17,810 nt of DNA, taken from NCBI GenBank assembly GCA_000431135.1, contig HF987813.1, positions 1 to 17,810 on the forward strand. The letters run 5' to 3'. A model generated the notes under the pieces. The model searched no databases, was not told the DNA's origin, and saw nothing but the letters and a program-made list of their open reading frames with translations. This DNA comes from Clostridium sp. CAG:590. GTDB taxonomy: Bacteria > Bacillota > Clostridia > Lachnospirales > Lachnospiraceae. This document shows positions 8,393-16,464 of the stretch, piece after piece. Both the position numbers and the translations under genes were made by a program. Within the stretch, counting starts at the first letter, position 1, and every line of letters begins with the position of its first letter.

Positions 8393-9097
8393 ATGAGTGC
8401 TTTTGTGGAATTTCAGAATGTGGGAAAATGCTATGGAACCGGTGATGTTGCGATTCACGCGTTGCGGAATGTGAATTTCACGATTGAACGGGGTGAATTC
8501 TGTATTATTGTAGGAGCATCCGGAGCAGGAAAGACAACGATTTTGAATATATTAGGTGGAATGGATACGCTTTCGGAAGGAAATGTGTATTTAGACCAAA
8601 AAGAGATATCCGGTATGAATAAAAAAGAACTGACAACATATCGAAGATATGATGTTGGATTTGTATTTCAGTTTTATAATCTGGTAGGTAATCTGACAGC
8701 ACTCGAAAATGTAGAACTGGCATCCCAGATATGCAGGGATCCGTTAGATGCACGGAAGGTGTTAGAAGAAGTTGGATTAAAAGATCGTATGATGAATTTT
8801 CCGGCACAGTTATCCGGGGGCGAGCAGCAAAGAGTTGCAATCGCAAGGGCACTTGCAAAGAATCCGAAATTATTGTTGTGCGATGAGCCGACAGGAGCAC
8901 TCGACTACAATACCGGAAAAGCGGTTTTAAAATTATTGCAGGATACCTGTAAAAATACAGGTACGACAGTTGTTGTGATCACACATAATCAGGCAATAAC
9001 GGAAATGGCAGATCGTGTCATCACGGTAAAGAGCGGAACAATTGCAAACATCCGGATGAATGAACATCCGGTGGATGTAGCAACGTTAGAATGGTAA
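8393..9097 (+). CDS. ABC transporter ATP-binding protein, MacB/LolD type
   Basis: A 234-residue ATPase with all catalytic motifs: Walker A GASGAGKT (41-48), Q-loop glutamine in VFQFYNLV (Q93), signature LSGGEQQR (140-147), Walker B LLLCDEP (160-166), the D-loop sequence GALD, and switch histidine H198 (ITHNQ). The size and the phrases VFQFYNL and EPTGALD are typical of the MacB/LolD/FtsE group that partners FtsX-like permeases. AGAGGAG precedes the ATG, and the gene lies 17 bases after the YitJ-like gene and 14 bases before its permease. It should energise the next protein from the cytoplasmic face. Confidence 0.95.
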   Translation: MSAFVEFQNVGKCYGTGDVAIHALRNVNFTIERGEFCIIVGASGAGKTTILNILGGMDTLSEGNVYLDQKEISGMNKKELTTYRRYDVGFVFQFYNLVGNLTALENVELASQICRDPLDARKVLEEVGLKDRMMNFPAQLSGGEQQRVAIARALAKNPKLLLCDEPTGALDYNTGKAVLKLLQDTCKNTGTTVVVITHNQAITEMADRVITVKSGTIANIRMNEHPVDVATLEW

Positions 9098-9111
9098 GAG
9101 ATGGTGATGGA

Positions 9112-12100
9112 ATGAGCAAAGGATTACGCAAATCGACGATACGGGAGATTCAGAGTAGTTTTGGACGTTATATGGCAATCTTATTGATCGTTGCATTAGG
9201 AGTTGGATTTTTTTCAGGACTTAAAGTTGCACATGAGGCAATGGTGCATACGGCTAATGATTATTTTACGGATCTGAATCTGTTCGACTATCATTTATTA
9301 TCGACCTTAGGGTTTGAGGAAGATAGTGTAAAAGCTTTGGTAAAGAAGGATGGTGTATCTGCCGCAGAAGGTGGAAAGTCGTTGGATCTTTTGATGGATA
9401 CGGAAGACGGAAGTGAACATGTTATAAAGTTTATTTCAATTCCGCAACAGATCAATCTGCCACAACTTACAGAAGGAAGAATGCCGGAACAGGCAAATGA
9501 ATGTCTGGTGGATGAACATTTTTTTAAGACGGAACAGATCGGGCAAATCATTCGGATATCCGATGCGAATGATAAGGATGATCGTAAGCTTCTGACGGAA
9601 AAGGAATATACGATCGTAGGTCTTTGCCGTTCTCCATTGTATACGATGTACGATAGAGGAACTACCTCAGTCGGAGACGGAAAATTGGATGCATTTATCT
9701 ATATAATGCCGGAAGCGTTTGATATGGATTATGATACAGACATTTATGTAAGCTTTGAAAAGGGGAAGGATGCAGCAATCTATACAGATGCATACGATCA
9801 GATTATGGATGACAAGGAAGAACTGTGGAAAGAGTATGCACAGGAGCAGGCGGATGCAAGATATAACAGTATATATGCGGATGCAGAGAAGAAGATTGAT
9901 GATGCGGATGATACTCTTGCCAAAGAGTCGGCAGATGGTGCGAAGGAATTAGAGGATGCATTGCAGAAGATCACAGACGGAGCAAAGCAGCTTTCGGATG
10001 GACAGCAGGCGATCGCAAAAGCAAAGAAAGAGATTGCAGATCAGGAAAAGTTATTAGAAGAAAAGGAAAAAGAATACAAAAGGGGATATGCCGCTTACCG
10101 GAAAAGCGTGAAAGAGTATAATGCCGGGAAGAAAGCATATGATAAAGGACTGGCGGAATACAATACCCGGTATGCAGAATATGAGAAGAATGTAAAGACG
10201 TATCAGGATGGCGCGGATGCATATGAAGCAGCACGCAAAGAATATGAATCTTCCAAAGAGAAATTTGATGCTGTAAAAGATTATTTAGAAGAAAGTGAAA
10301 GAAATCAGCAGGAACAGAAATTAACTGCGGCTAAATTGCAACTGGATACAACGGCGGCAACATTACAAGCAACAAAGCAGCAGTTAGATGCGGTAGGAAC
10401 AGCATTCGCAACGAATAAGAATACGTTAGATGCAACCAAAAAGCAATTGGAAGCTGCAAAGAAACAGTTAGACAAAGCGGAAAAACAGTTTACTTCAGCA
10501 AAGAAGCAGCTTGCGGAAGGAAAAGATAAGATTGCACATGCAAAACAGACGATTGCATCGAAAGAATCGCAGTTTATGGATGCAAAGAAGGACTTAGAGA
10601 CCGGACAGGCGGAATATGAAGAAGGAAAGCAGGAGTACGACCGGAAGATAAGTGATGCAAAGAATAAGATTGCAGATTCAAGGGAAGAGCTTGCGGATAT
10701 GGATAAGCCGGAAGTGTATGTATTAGGCAGGGAATCCAATACCGGATATGCTAATTTTGAAAATGATTCCGCAATTGTAAACGGTGTAGCAAAAGTATTT
10801 CCGATCTTCTTCTTTTTAGTGGCAGCGTTGGTATGTATGACTACGATGACGAGGATGGTAGAGGAACAACGGACACAGATCGGTATCCTGAAGGCATTGG
10901 GATATTCGAATGTTTCGATCATCGGAAAATATATGATCTATTCCGGCAGTGCGGCACTCATTGGTGGAATTGCAGGATTTTTCGCAGGGACAGAAGCATT
11001 TTCAAATGTGATCTGGGTTGCATACAAAATGTTGTATGATATGGGTGATCTGCATTATGTATGGAATGGGACACTGGCATTTATTTCTGTGCTGGTTGCA
11101 TTATTATGTTCTGCCGGAACCACATTTGTTGCATGCCGGCAGGAGTTAGAGGAAATGGCGGCTATGCTGATGCGGCCAAAATCACCGAAAGTCGGAAAAA
11201 GAGTGCTGTTAGAAAAGATTCCGGCAGTATGGAATCATTTAAAGTTTTTGGATAAGGTGTCGGTCAGAAATCTGTTCCGGTATAAGAAACGGTTCTTTAT
11301 GATGATCATTGGTGTGAGTGGATGTACCGCGTTACTGGTAGCAGGACAGGGAGTCAGAGATTCCATTGCTACGATTGCAGATGCACAGTTTCAGACTATT
11401 TCACTGTATGACATGGTGGTCGGAGGTGATGATATCCAAAAAGCAGATGGCATGGAATCATTATTGATAAATGCACAAAGCAGTGCGGACGTAACATATA
11501 ATGGAACGGTGAAGAGTGTGAGTCTTCTTGTACCGGAGCAGACGGATTCGTTTGATTCCTATATGGATCTTCACACAAAGGAAGGAGAGAAGGTAGCCTT
11601 GCCGGGAGAAGGAGAGGTTGTCATTTCTTATAAGTTAGCCGATAGTCTGGGATTGCAGATTGGAGATACTTTCCTTTTGCAAAATGCAGATTTATCCGGA
11701 GGAGAAGTTACGGTTAGCGGTATATATCAGAATTATTTTAACCATTATGTGATTCTTTGCCAGACAACTTACCGGAGTCTGTTTGGAGAAGAACCGGATT
11801 GGAATGCAGCGTTTATAAACGTATCGGATGATGCGGATGCAGATACTGTTGCGGCAGAACTTATGAAGGAAAGTGGTGTCAGTTCCGTTAATGTCAGCAA
11901 AGATCTGCGGGATAAGGTTTCGGATATGATGGTCAGTATGGATTATGTTGTGATGCTTGTAATTGCTTGCGGTGCCATGCTTGCATTTATTGTTATTTAT
12001 AATCTTAATAATATTAATATAACGGAACGCATCCGGGAAATTGCAACGATCAAGGTATTAGGTTTTTACAAAGAGGAGACAAATGCATATGTATTCCGTG

Positions 12101-12339
12101 AAAATATTATATTAACATTGATCGGAAGTCTGGTCGGACTGGTAATCGGACATTATCTGCACGCATTTATCATGAGTCAGATCCAGATCGATGCGATCGC
12201 ATTTGATGTGCATGTCTCGAAGGTAAGTTATGTGATCAGTGTGCTGTTGACGTTATTGTTCAATCAGATTGTGAATGTTTTCATGTCAAGGAAACTGGAA
12301 GCGATTGATATGGCAGAATCGTTAAAATCAGTGGAGTGA
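9112..12339 (+). CDS. FtsX-family ABC transporter permease with large coiled-coil insert
   Basis: A 1075-residue membrane protein. One helix (about 19-38) is followed by an extracytoplasmic alpha/beta region, then an alanine-, lysine- and glutamate-rich coiled coil from roughly 230 to 535. Three helices follow (about 562-580, 608-629, 653-675), then a second half with a helix at 726-744, a soluble domain, and three helices at 945-965, 998-1015 and 1039-1056. The FtsX signature occurs twice: RTQIGILKALGYS (587-599) and REIATIKVLGF (975-985). The start at 9112 matches the usual basic, amphipathic N-terminus (MSKGLRKS); an ATG at 9091 inside the ATPase gene would add seven residues and lacks a ribosome binding site. 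Coiled coils of this type also occur in YhgE/Pip-like proteins. The substrate is unknown; peptide or lipid export or cell-wall mechanotransmission are options. Confidence 0.93.
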   Translation: MSKGLRKSTIREIQSSFGRYMAILLIVALGVGFFSGLKVAHEAMVHTANDYFTDLNLFDYHLLSTLGFEEDSVKALVKKDGVSAAEGGKSLDLLMDTEDGSEHVIKFISIPQQINLPQLTEGRMPEQANECLVDEHFFKTEQIGQIIRISDANDKDDRKLLTEKEYTIVGLCRSPLYTMYDRGTTSVGDGKLDAFIYIMPEAFDMDYDTDIYVSFEKGKDAAIYTDAYDQIMDDKEELWKEYAQEQADARYNSIYADAEKKIDDADDTLAKESADGAKELEDALQKITDGAKQLSDGQQAIAKAKKEIADQEKLLEEKEKEYKRGYAAYRKSVKEYNAGKKAYDKGLAEYNTRYAEYEKNVKTYQDGADAYEAARKEYESSKEKFDAVKDYLEESERNQQEQKLTAAKLQLDTTAATLQATKQQLDAVGTAFATNKNTLDATKKQLEAAKKQLDKAEKQFTSAKKQLAEGKDKIAHAKQTIASKESQFMDAKKDLETGQAEYEEGKQEYDRKISDAKNKIADSREELADMDKPEVYVLGRESNTGYANFENDSAIVNGVAKVFPIFFFLVAALVCMTTMTRMVEEQRTQIGILKALGYSNVSIIGKYMIYSGSAALIGGIAGFFAGTEAFSNVIWVAYKMLYDMGDLHYVWNGTLAFISVLVALLCSAGTTFVACRQELEEMAAMLMRPKSPKVGKRVLLEKIPAVWNHLKFLDKVSVRNLFRYKKRFFMMIIGVSGCTALLVAGQGVRDSIATIADAQFQTISLYDMVVGGDDIQKADGMESLLINAQSSADVTYNGTVKSVSLLVPEQTDSFDSYMDLHTKEGEKVALPGEGEVVISYKLADSLGLQIGDTFLLQNADLSGGEVTVSGIYQNYFNHYVILCQTTYRSLFGEEPDWNAAFINVSDDADADTVAAELMKESGVSSVNVSKDLRDKVSDMMVSMDYVVMLVIACGAMLAFIVIYNLNNINITERIREIATIKVLGFYKEETNAYVFRENIILTLIGSLVGLVIGHYLHAFIMSQIQIDAIAFDVHVSKVSYVISVLLTLLFNQIVNVFMSRKLEAIDMAESLKSVE

Positions 12340-12375
12340 TTACAAAAATTCATCTAAACACTTAATAAATGAAAG

Positions 12376-12397
12376 AAAAGATGCGCTTTTTATAATT
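12376..12397 (+). terminator. Weak terminator-like hairpin after the ktr operon
   Basis: AAAAG (12376-12380) and CTTTT (12386-12390) can pair around ATGCG, followed by a T-rich run. The stem is only five mostly A-T pairs, so termination here is doubtful and some readthrough into the AGCS gene is possible. Confidence 0.3.
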
Positions 12398-12403
12398 TTT
12401 TTA

Positions 12404-12433
12404 TTGACAATCAGATGTAAAATTGAGTATAGT
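12404..12433 (+). promoter_or_regulatory. Promoter of the AGCS transporter gene
   Basis: Perfect -35 TTGACA (12404-12409), 18-base spacer, -10 TATAGT (12428-12433). Transcription should start close to 12440, immediately before the hairpin at 12449-12480. Confidence 0.75.
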
Positions 12434-12448
12434 TAAGTTATCCAAAGG

Positions 12449-12480
12449 AGGACATTACGTTGGTAGTGTCCTCTTTTTCT
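12449..12480 (+). terminator. Terminator-like hairpin in the AGCS gene leader (possible attenuator)
   Basis: GAGGACATTAC pairs with GTAGTGTCCTC over 11 positions (one G-U) around loop GTTG, followed by TTTTTCT. It lies after the apparent promoter and before the AGCS gene, so it would act as an attenuator of this gene. If the promoter is not used, it would instead end transcripts from the upstream operon. Confidence 0.65.
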
Positions 12481-12492
12481 ATGTATATATAA
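12460..12492 (+). CDS. Possible 10-codon leader peptide upstream of the AGCS gene
   Basis: AAAGGAGG (12444-12451) is followed 8 bases later by TTG, which opens a 10-codon frame (fM-V-V-S-S-F-S-M-Y-I, stop TAA at 12490-12492). The ribosome binding site and start are inside the terminator-like hairpin, so translation and hairpin formation would exclude each other. The match is short and uses a TTG start; it could be chance, because the hairpin itself contains GGAGG. Confidence 0.25.
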   Translation: MVVSSFSMYI

Positions 12493-12535
12493 CAGGACAG
12501 ATGCAGTCGGTTCTGTTGTGAGAGGAGGAAAGAAA

Positions 12536-14215
12536 ATGAGTTTTTCAGATGTAGTAAGTTTAGTAGACGATTTTGTGTGGGGACCGGTTATGCTGGTGCT
12601 CTTAGTAGGAACCGGTATCTTTTTGACGATACGGACGGGATTTCTTCCGTGGAGGAATCTTCCATATGCATTAAAGAGTACCTTGAGTAAAGAGGCACGG
12701 ACAAAGAGCAGAGGGGAGGGTGATGTTTCCCCTTTCTCAGCCCTGACAACAGCACTTGCGGCAACGATTGGAACCGGTAATATTGTTGGTGTCGCAACTG
12801 CAATGGTATCCGGTGGCCCGGGAGCACTTGTCTGGATGTGGATCTCTGCATGCTTTGGACTTACATCGAAGTTCTCAGAGTGTATGTTGGCGATCAAGTA
12901 TCGTGAAGTGAATGAAAAAGGCGAGATGTCCGGTGGACCGATGTACACTATGAAGAAAGCATTTAAGCATAAGAAGTTTGGAAGTATACTGGGCTGGTTA
13001 TTCGCATTTTTTGCGGTAATTGCTTCTTTTGGTATCGGTAATATGACCCAGGCCAATTCCATTGCTTCTGCGCTGAATGAGACATTTCATATTCCAATTT
13101 CCGTGGTCGGAATTATCATTACGGTATGTGCTTTATTGATCATTGTCGGAGGTATTAAGAGTATCTCAAAGGTATCTTCGGTTGTAGTTCCGGTTATGGC
13201 AATCTTTTATGTGGTGTGCGGCGTTGTTGTTATCATTGGAAATATTTCAAATCTTCCATCCGGTATGGCTACAATTTTTTCAATGGCATTTAGCTGGAAA
13301 GCAGTATCCGGTGGTGCATTGGGAACCATTGTGTCTTCTTTGATGGGTGCGATGCGATATGGTGTGGCAAGAGGTGTATTCTCAAATGAAGCAGGAATGG
13401 GATCTGCTGCAATTACGGCAGCGGCAGCAACAACCGACAATCCGGTTCGTCAGGGTTATATCAACATGACCGGAACGTTCTGGGATACGATCGTGGTATG
13501 TACGATCACAGGACTTGCAATTGCTTCTTCCGGTGTGCTGGGAATGACGGCAGAAAGTATGGTTGGAACATATGAGATCAGTAATTCCCAACTTGTTATC
13601 GAAGCAAAGCAGGGAAATAAAGTGATCACCGGACAGTATGATATTGCAACCGATGGAGAAAATGAGATTACATTAAAAGATGGACAGACAACGCTGGTAC
13701 TTACTCCATATGATGGAGATGCGGACCGGATCGCAAGCGGTGTATCACAGGCACAGATTGGAGAGGATACGATTCGTGGAACCTGGCAGGGTGATGATAA
13801 GAACATATATAACTTTGGCACAGATGGTTCTTTTATCCGGGATGATCTCGTAGTCGGGTCATCACTTACGATTCTGGCATTTAAGACGGTACTCGGTTCT
13901 GCCGGCGGCTGGCTGGTTGCAATCGGGATTACCCTCTTTGCCTTCTCAACTATATTAGGATGGGAGTATCATGGTGAAAAGGCATTTGAGTACATATTGG
14001 GAACGCATAAATATAATATGATCTACCGGGTGATCTTTTCGCTGGTAGCTTATATCGGAGCTACCCAGACATTGGATCTGGTATGGAATCTGTCCGATAT
14101 AGCAAATGCGTTAATGGCAATCCCGAATCTGATCTGCCTTCTGCTTTTAAGTGGTGAGATCGCAAGAGACATGAAAGAATTTCAAAATGTGATCAAGGCA
14201 GAAAAGAATGCCTGA
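12536..14215 (+). CDS. AGCS-family sodium:alanine (amino acid) symporter with inserted beta-rich domain
   Basis: A 559-residue amino acid:cation symporter of the alanine or glycine:cation family, importing alanine, glycine or a related amino acid. Family motifs include TALAATIGTGNIVGVATA (72-89), GVFSNEAGMGSA (280-291), the FWDTIVVCTITGL helix, and the near C-terminal FSTILGWEYHGEKAFEYILG. The start at 12536 has AGGAGG 7 bases upstream; the longer frame from GTG at 12518 would translate the ribosome binding site itself. Typical relatives are about 450-480 residues. Here residues about 339-438, between the FWDT helix and the SSLTILAFKTVLG helix, hold an extra hydrophilic, glycine- and threonine-rich block absent from ordinary members. 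The gene is monocistronic, with its own promoter and a strong terminator. Confidence 0.94.
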   Translation: MSFSDVVSLVDDFVWGPVMLVLLVGTGIFLTIRTGFLPWRNLPYALKSTLSKEARTKSRGEGDVSPFSALTTALAATIGTGNIVGVATAMVSGGPGALVWMWISACFGLTSKFSECMLAIKYREVNEKGEMSGGPMYTMKKAFKHKKFGSILGWLFAFFAVIASFGIGNMTQANSIASALNETFHIPISVVGIIITVCALLIIVGGIKSISKVSSVVVPVMAIFYVVCGVVVIIGNISNLPSGMATIFSMAFSWKAVSGGALGTIVSSLMGAMRYGVARGVFSNEAGMGSAAITAAAATTDNPVRQGYINMTGTFWDTIVVCTITGLAIASSGVLGMTAESMVGTYEISNSQLVIEAKQGNKVITGQYDIATDGENEITLKDGQTTLVLTPYDGDADRIASGVSQAQIGEDTIRGTWQGDDKNIYNFGTDGSFIRDDLVVGSSLTILAFKTVLGSAGGWLVAIGITLFAFSTILGWEYHGEKAFEYILGTHKYNMIYRVIFSLVAYIGATQTLDLVWNLSDIANALMAIPNLICLLLLSGEIARDMKEFQNVIKAEKNA

Positions 14216-14238
14216 ACGGTATTACCGGAAGTACTTAC

Positions 14239-14270
14239 AAGGAATCGTATATGATGCGATTCCTTTTTTA
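14239..14270 (+). terminator. Intrinsic terminator of the AGCS gene
   Basis: AAGGAATCG (14239-14247) pairs perfectly with CGATTCCTT (14257-14265) around a nine-base loop, followed by TTTTT. It starts about 24 bases after the stop codon. Confidence 0.88.
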
Positions 14271-14301
14271 ATGTAATGGTAATCGTTCCGTGTTCAGAGG
14301 C

Positions 14302-14340
14302 GGTGGAGGATAGCGTATGCCTGTCACCTCTTTCATTTTT
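14302..14340 (+). terminator. Possible second hairpin with T-rich tail
   Basis: GGTG, AGG and ATA can pair with TAT, CCT and CACC (14302-14328) with single-base bulges, followed by TCTTTCATTTTT. It may be a back-up terminator. Otherwise I see nothing recognisable in the 300-base gap from 14216 to 14534 apart from the -10-like TATAAT at 14351 and the inverted repeat at 14394. Confidence 0.3.
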
Positions 14341-14350
14341 ACATTTCTTT

Positions 14351-14356
14351 TATAAT
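14351..14356 (+). promoter_or_regulatory. -10-like element upstream of the GGDEF gene
   Basis: Perfect TATAAT, but no -35 box at a proper distance. A second weak candidate, TAAAAT, lies at 14477-14482. Which one serves the GGDEF operon is not decidable from the sequence. Confidence 0.3.
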
Positions 14357-14393
14357 ATAGGAAGCACAATAACATGAAAGGATTGAAATAAGA

Positions 14394-14408
14394 TTGAACA
14401 GCGTTCAA
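14394..14408 (+). repeat. Perfect inverted repeat TTGAAC-AGC-GTTCAA
   Basis: A 6-3-6 palindrome about 40 bases downstream of the TATAAT at 14351 and about 135 bases before the GGDEF gene. The geometry suits a dimeric repressor operator, but it could also be a small RNA hairpin. Confidence 0.4.
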
Positions 14409-14534
14409 AGGAAAGAAAAAATGGACTGCAAAACGGGGTGAATGAAAAGTTACTTTTTCTTTCGAAAAAAATGTGATAAAATAAAACGCAAAGTTACACT
14501 ACTAGGAGCAGAGAATACAAATGGGGGTATGTCG

Positions 14535-16460
14535 ATGCAGAAGATATTTCGAAAGAATGCAGTAATGATTGTAACGATTGCAATTTTAATATTGTTTGCA
14601 GGAAACAGCGTAGTGACACTGTTTTCCGTGAAGCGGCAGCAATACCATACGTTTTCGAGTAAGATCGATCAGATTATTCAGACGATGAAGAACAACGACA
14701 AAGAGATTGAAGCGATCAATGCCAATCTGGATGTGGATTATGTTACGAGGGCAAAAGCAACTGCATATATATTAGAACATAATGAAGAAGTGTTTCAAAG
14801 AGTTGCGGAATTGCAGAGATTAGCTCGGTTATTAGATGTAGATGAGATTCATGTGACAGATGAGGATGGTGTGATCATCTATTCGTCAGTTGGCAAATAT
14901 GTCGGGGTTGACTTTCGAAAGGGAAAGCAGACGTCAGAGTTTTTATCCATATTAGAAGATTACAAAGAAAGCAATTATTTTGTACAGGATGAACAGCCCA
15001 ATACCGCAGAAGGAAAAGTAATGAAATATGTAGCAGTCGCCAGACGTGGAAAAAAAGGCATTGTTCAGGTTGGTTTAGATCCGGAACGTCAGAAAAAGGA
15101 GACAGAACGTAATACATATAAGTACATTTTTTCGTTGTTTCCAATTGATGAAGGAGAAGAACTATTTTCAATTGATTGTGATACAGATACGCTGACTGCG
15201 TTGTCCGGAGGAATGCCAGACGATTCCATTGCAAAGCGATATACGTTAGAACGTTTTCAGGACTGTACGCAAGGCGGATTGCGTCAGAAAAAGGACGGAA
15301 CTTACTGGTATGTTGTGACAAAAGAGTACAACAACACGTTGATCGGTGCTTCAATTCCCGTCAGGGTATTGTTTTTCAAATTGTTATTTAATCTGCTGGC
15401 AACATTGTTGTGTCTTGTGTGCGTTGAGATTATAATGCTTGTTTTGCTGAATTATCTCGTGAACAAAAAGGTTATAATAGGAATCCACCAGATCCTGAAT
15501 GGGCTGAATCGTATTACAGATGGAAATTATGATATGACCATTAAAGTTGGCGGCAATCCGGAATTTGAGCAGTTAAGCAGAGGGATTAACACGATGGTCA
15601 AGAGTGTAAGACATTCGTCTGACCGGTTAGCGAAGATACTTGAAATGAGTGAAGTTCCACTGGTTGCGTTTGAATATCAGGAAGAATGGGGGCATGTATA
15701 CGTAACGAAGGGACTGAAGGAAATATTGAATCTGACAGATATGGATATTGATTCTTTTTATCAGGATAAGCAGTTGTTTATAAATCGGCTGCAGGAGATC
15801 ATGAGTCATCCGATCAAGGGCGATAAAGATATCTATCGTGTAACAAAGGATCAGTATGTAAAGATTCATTTTATGACAGAAGAAAATGGATATTTAGGTG
15901 TGATTACAGATGTATCGGCAGAGGTAAAAGAACGGCAACGGATGAAATATGAGAACAATCACGATCAGCTGACGGGACTGTGCCGATATCAGTATTTTAA
16001 ACAACAGGCAGCAGAGATCATGCAGATGATGAAAACCGGAGAGATGTGTGCAATTGTTATGATGGATCTGGATTCCTTTAAACAGATCAATGATAATTAC
16101 AGCCATGATGTCGGAGATAAGTATTTACAGAACTTTGGAATGTTATTGCAAAGTCAGTCAGAAGACCATTGCCTTACAGCGAGACGTTCCGGGGATGAGT
16201 TCTGTATGATGATCTATGGATATAGGACGAAGGAAGAGATAGAAGAACAGTTACGGCAGTTCTGGGAGCTATTAGAAAAAACACCGGTGCAGCTGGCATT
16301 TAAAGAATGGAAAGCAATCCGGGCGTCTGGTGGATATGTATGTACAACACGTTCAGAAATGGATATTACGGCATTATTGCATTTGGCAGATAAGGCTCTG
16401 TACCGTGCCAAGGAAAGACAGAAAGGTACATTTACAGAATATGCAGAGATAGAGGACTAA
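14535..16460 (+). CDS. Membrane sensor diguanylate cyclase (Cache-like, HAMP, PAS-like, GGDEF)
   Basis: Residue numbers are for the start at 14535 (641 residues). A helix at about 9-31 and another at about 279-306 bracket an extracytoplasmic sensor of Cache type, with IHVTDEDGVIIYSSVGKYVG (105-124) typical of that fold. A HAMP-like linker (about 308-358), a PAS-like segment (365-460) and a GGDEF domain follow. The active site reads SGDEF (552-556), with MMDLDSFKQIND (509-520) upstream for metal and GTP binding, so it should make c-di-GMP from two GTP. The inhibitory I-site RxxD, expected nine residues before the motif, is absent (EDHC). The start is uncertain: GGGGG lies 7 bases before 14535; 14529 and 14442 are in-frame alternatives. 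Next gene begins 4 bases after the stop. Confidence 0.92.
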   Translation: MQKIFRKNAVMIVTIAILILFAGNSVVTLFSVKRQQYHTFSSKIDQIIQTMKNNDKEIEAINANLDVDYVTRAKATAYILEHNEEVFQRVAELQRLARLLDVDEIHVTDEDGVIIYSSVGKYVGVDFRKGKQTSEFLSILEDYKESNYFVQDEQPNTAEGKVMKYVAVARRGKKGIVQVGLDPERQKKETERNTYKYIFSLFPIDEGEELFSIDCDTDTLTALSGGMPDDSIAKRYTLERFQDCTQGGLRQKKDGTYWYVVTKEYNNTLIGASIPVRVLFFKLLFNLLATLLCLVCVEIIMLVLLNYLVNKKVIIGIHQILNGLNRITDGNYDMTIKVGGNPEFEQLSRGINTMVKSVRHSSDRLAKILEMSEVPLVAFEYQEEWGHVYVTKGLKEILNLTDMDIDSFYQDKQLFINRLQEIMSHPIKGDKDIYRVTKDQYVKIHFMTEENGYLGVITDVSAEVKERQRMKYENNHDQLTGLCRYQYFKQQAAEIMQMMKTGEMCAIVMMDLDSFKQINDNYSHDVGDKYLQNFGMLLQSQSEDHCLTARRSGDEFCMMIYGYRTKEEIEEQLRQFWELLEKTPVQLAFKEWKAIRASGGYVCTTRSEMDITALLHLADKALYRAKERQKGTFTEYAEIED

Positions 16461-16464
16461 TGGG

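Noticed and set aside
10305..10922. 205-residue open frame on the minus strand inside the permease gene
   Set aside because: It is antisense to the coiled-coil region. Its serine-, cysteine- and phenylalanine-rich composition is what repeated lysine, alanine and glutamine codons give in reverse, and there is no ribosome binding site or family resemblance.
12433..13062. 209-residue open frame on the minus strand opposite the AGCS gene
   Set aside because: It lies opposite a clearly coding, conserved transporter and resembles no family I know; a frame shadow.
14271..14340. 22-codon minus-strand frame with a run of prolines (MKEVTGIRYPPPPL...)
   Set aside because: There is no ribosome binding site and the same bases form a hairpin with a T-rich tail on the plus strand; too short to support.
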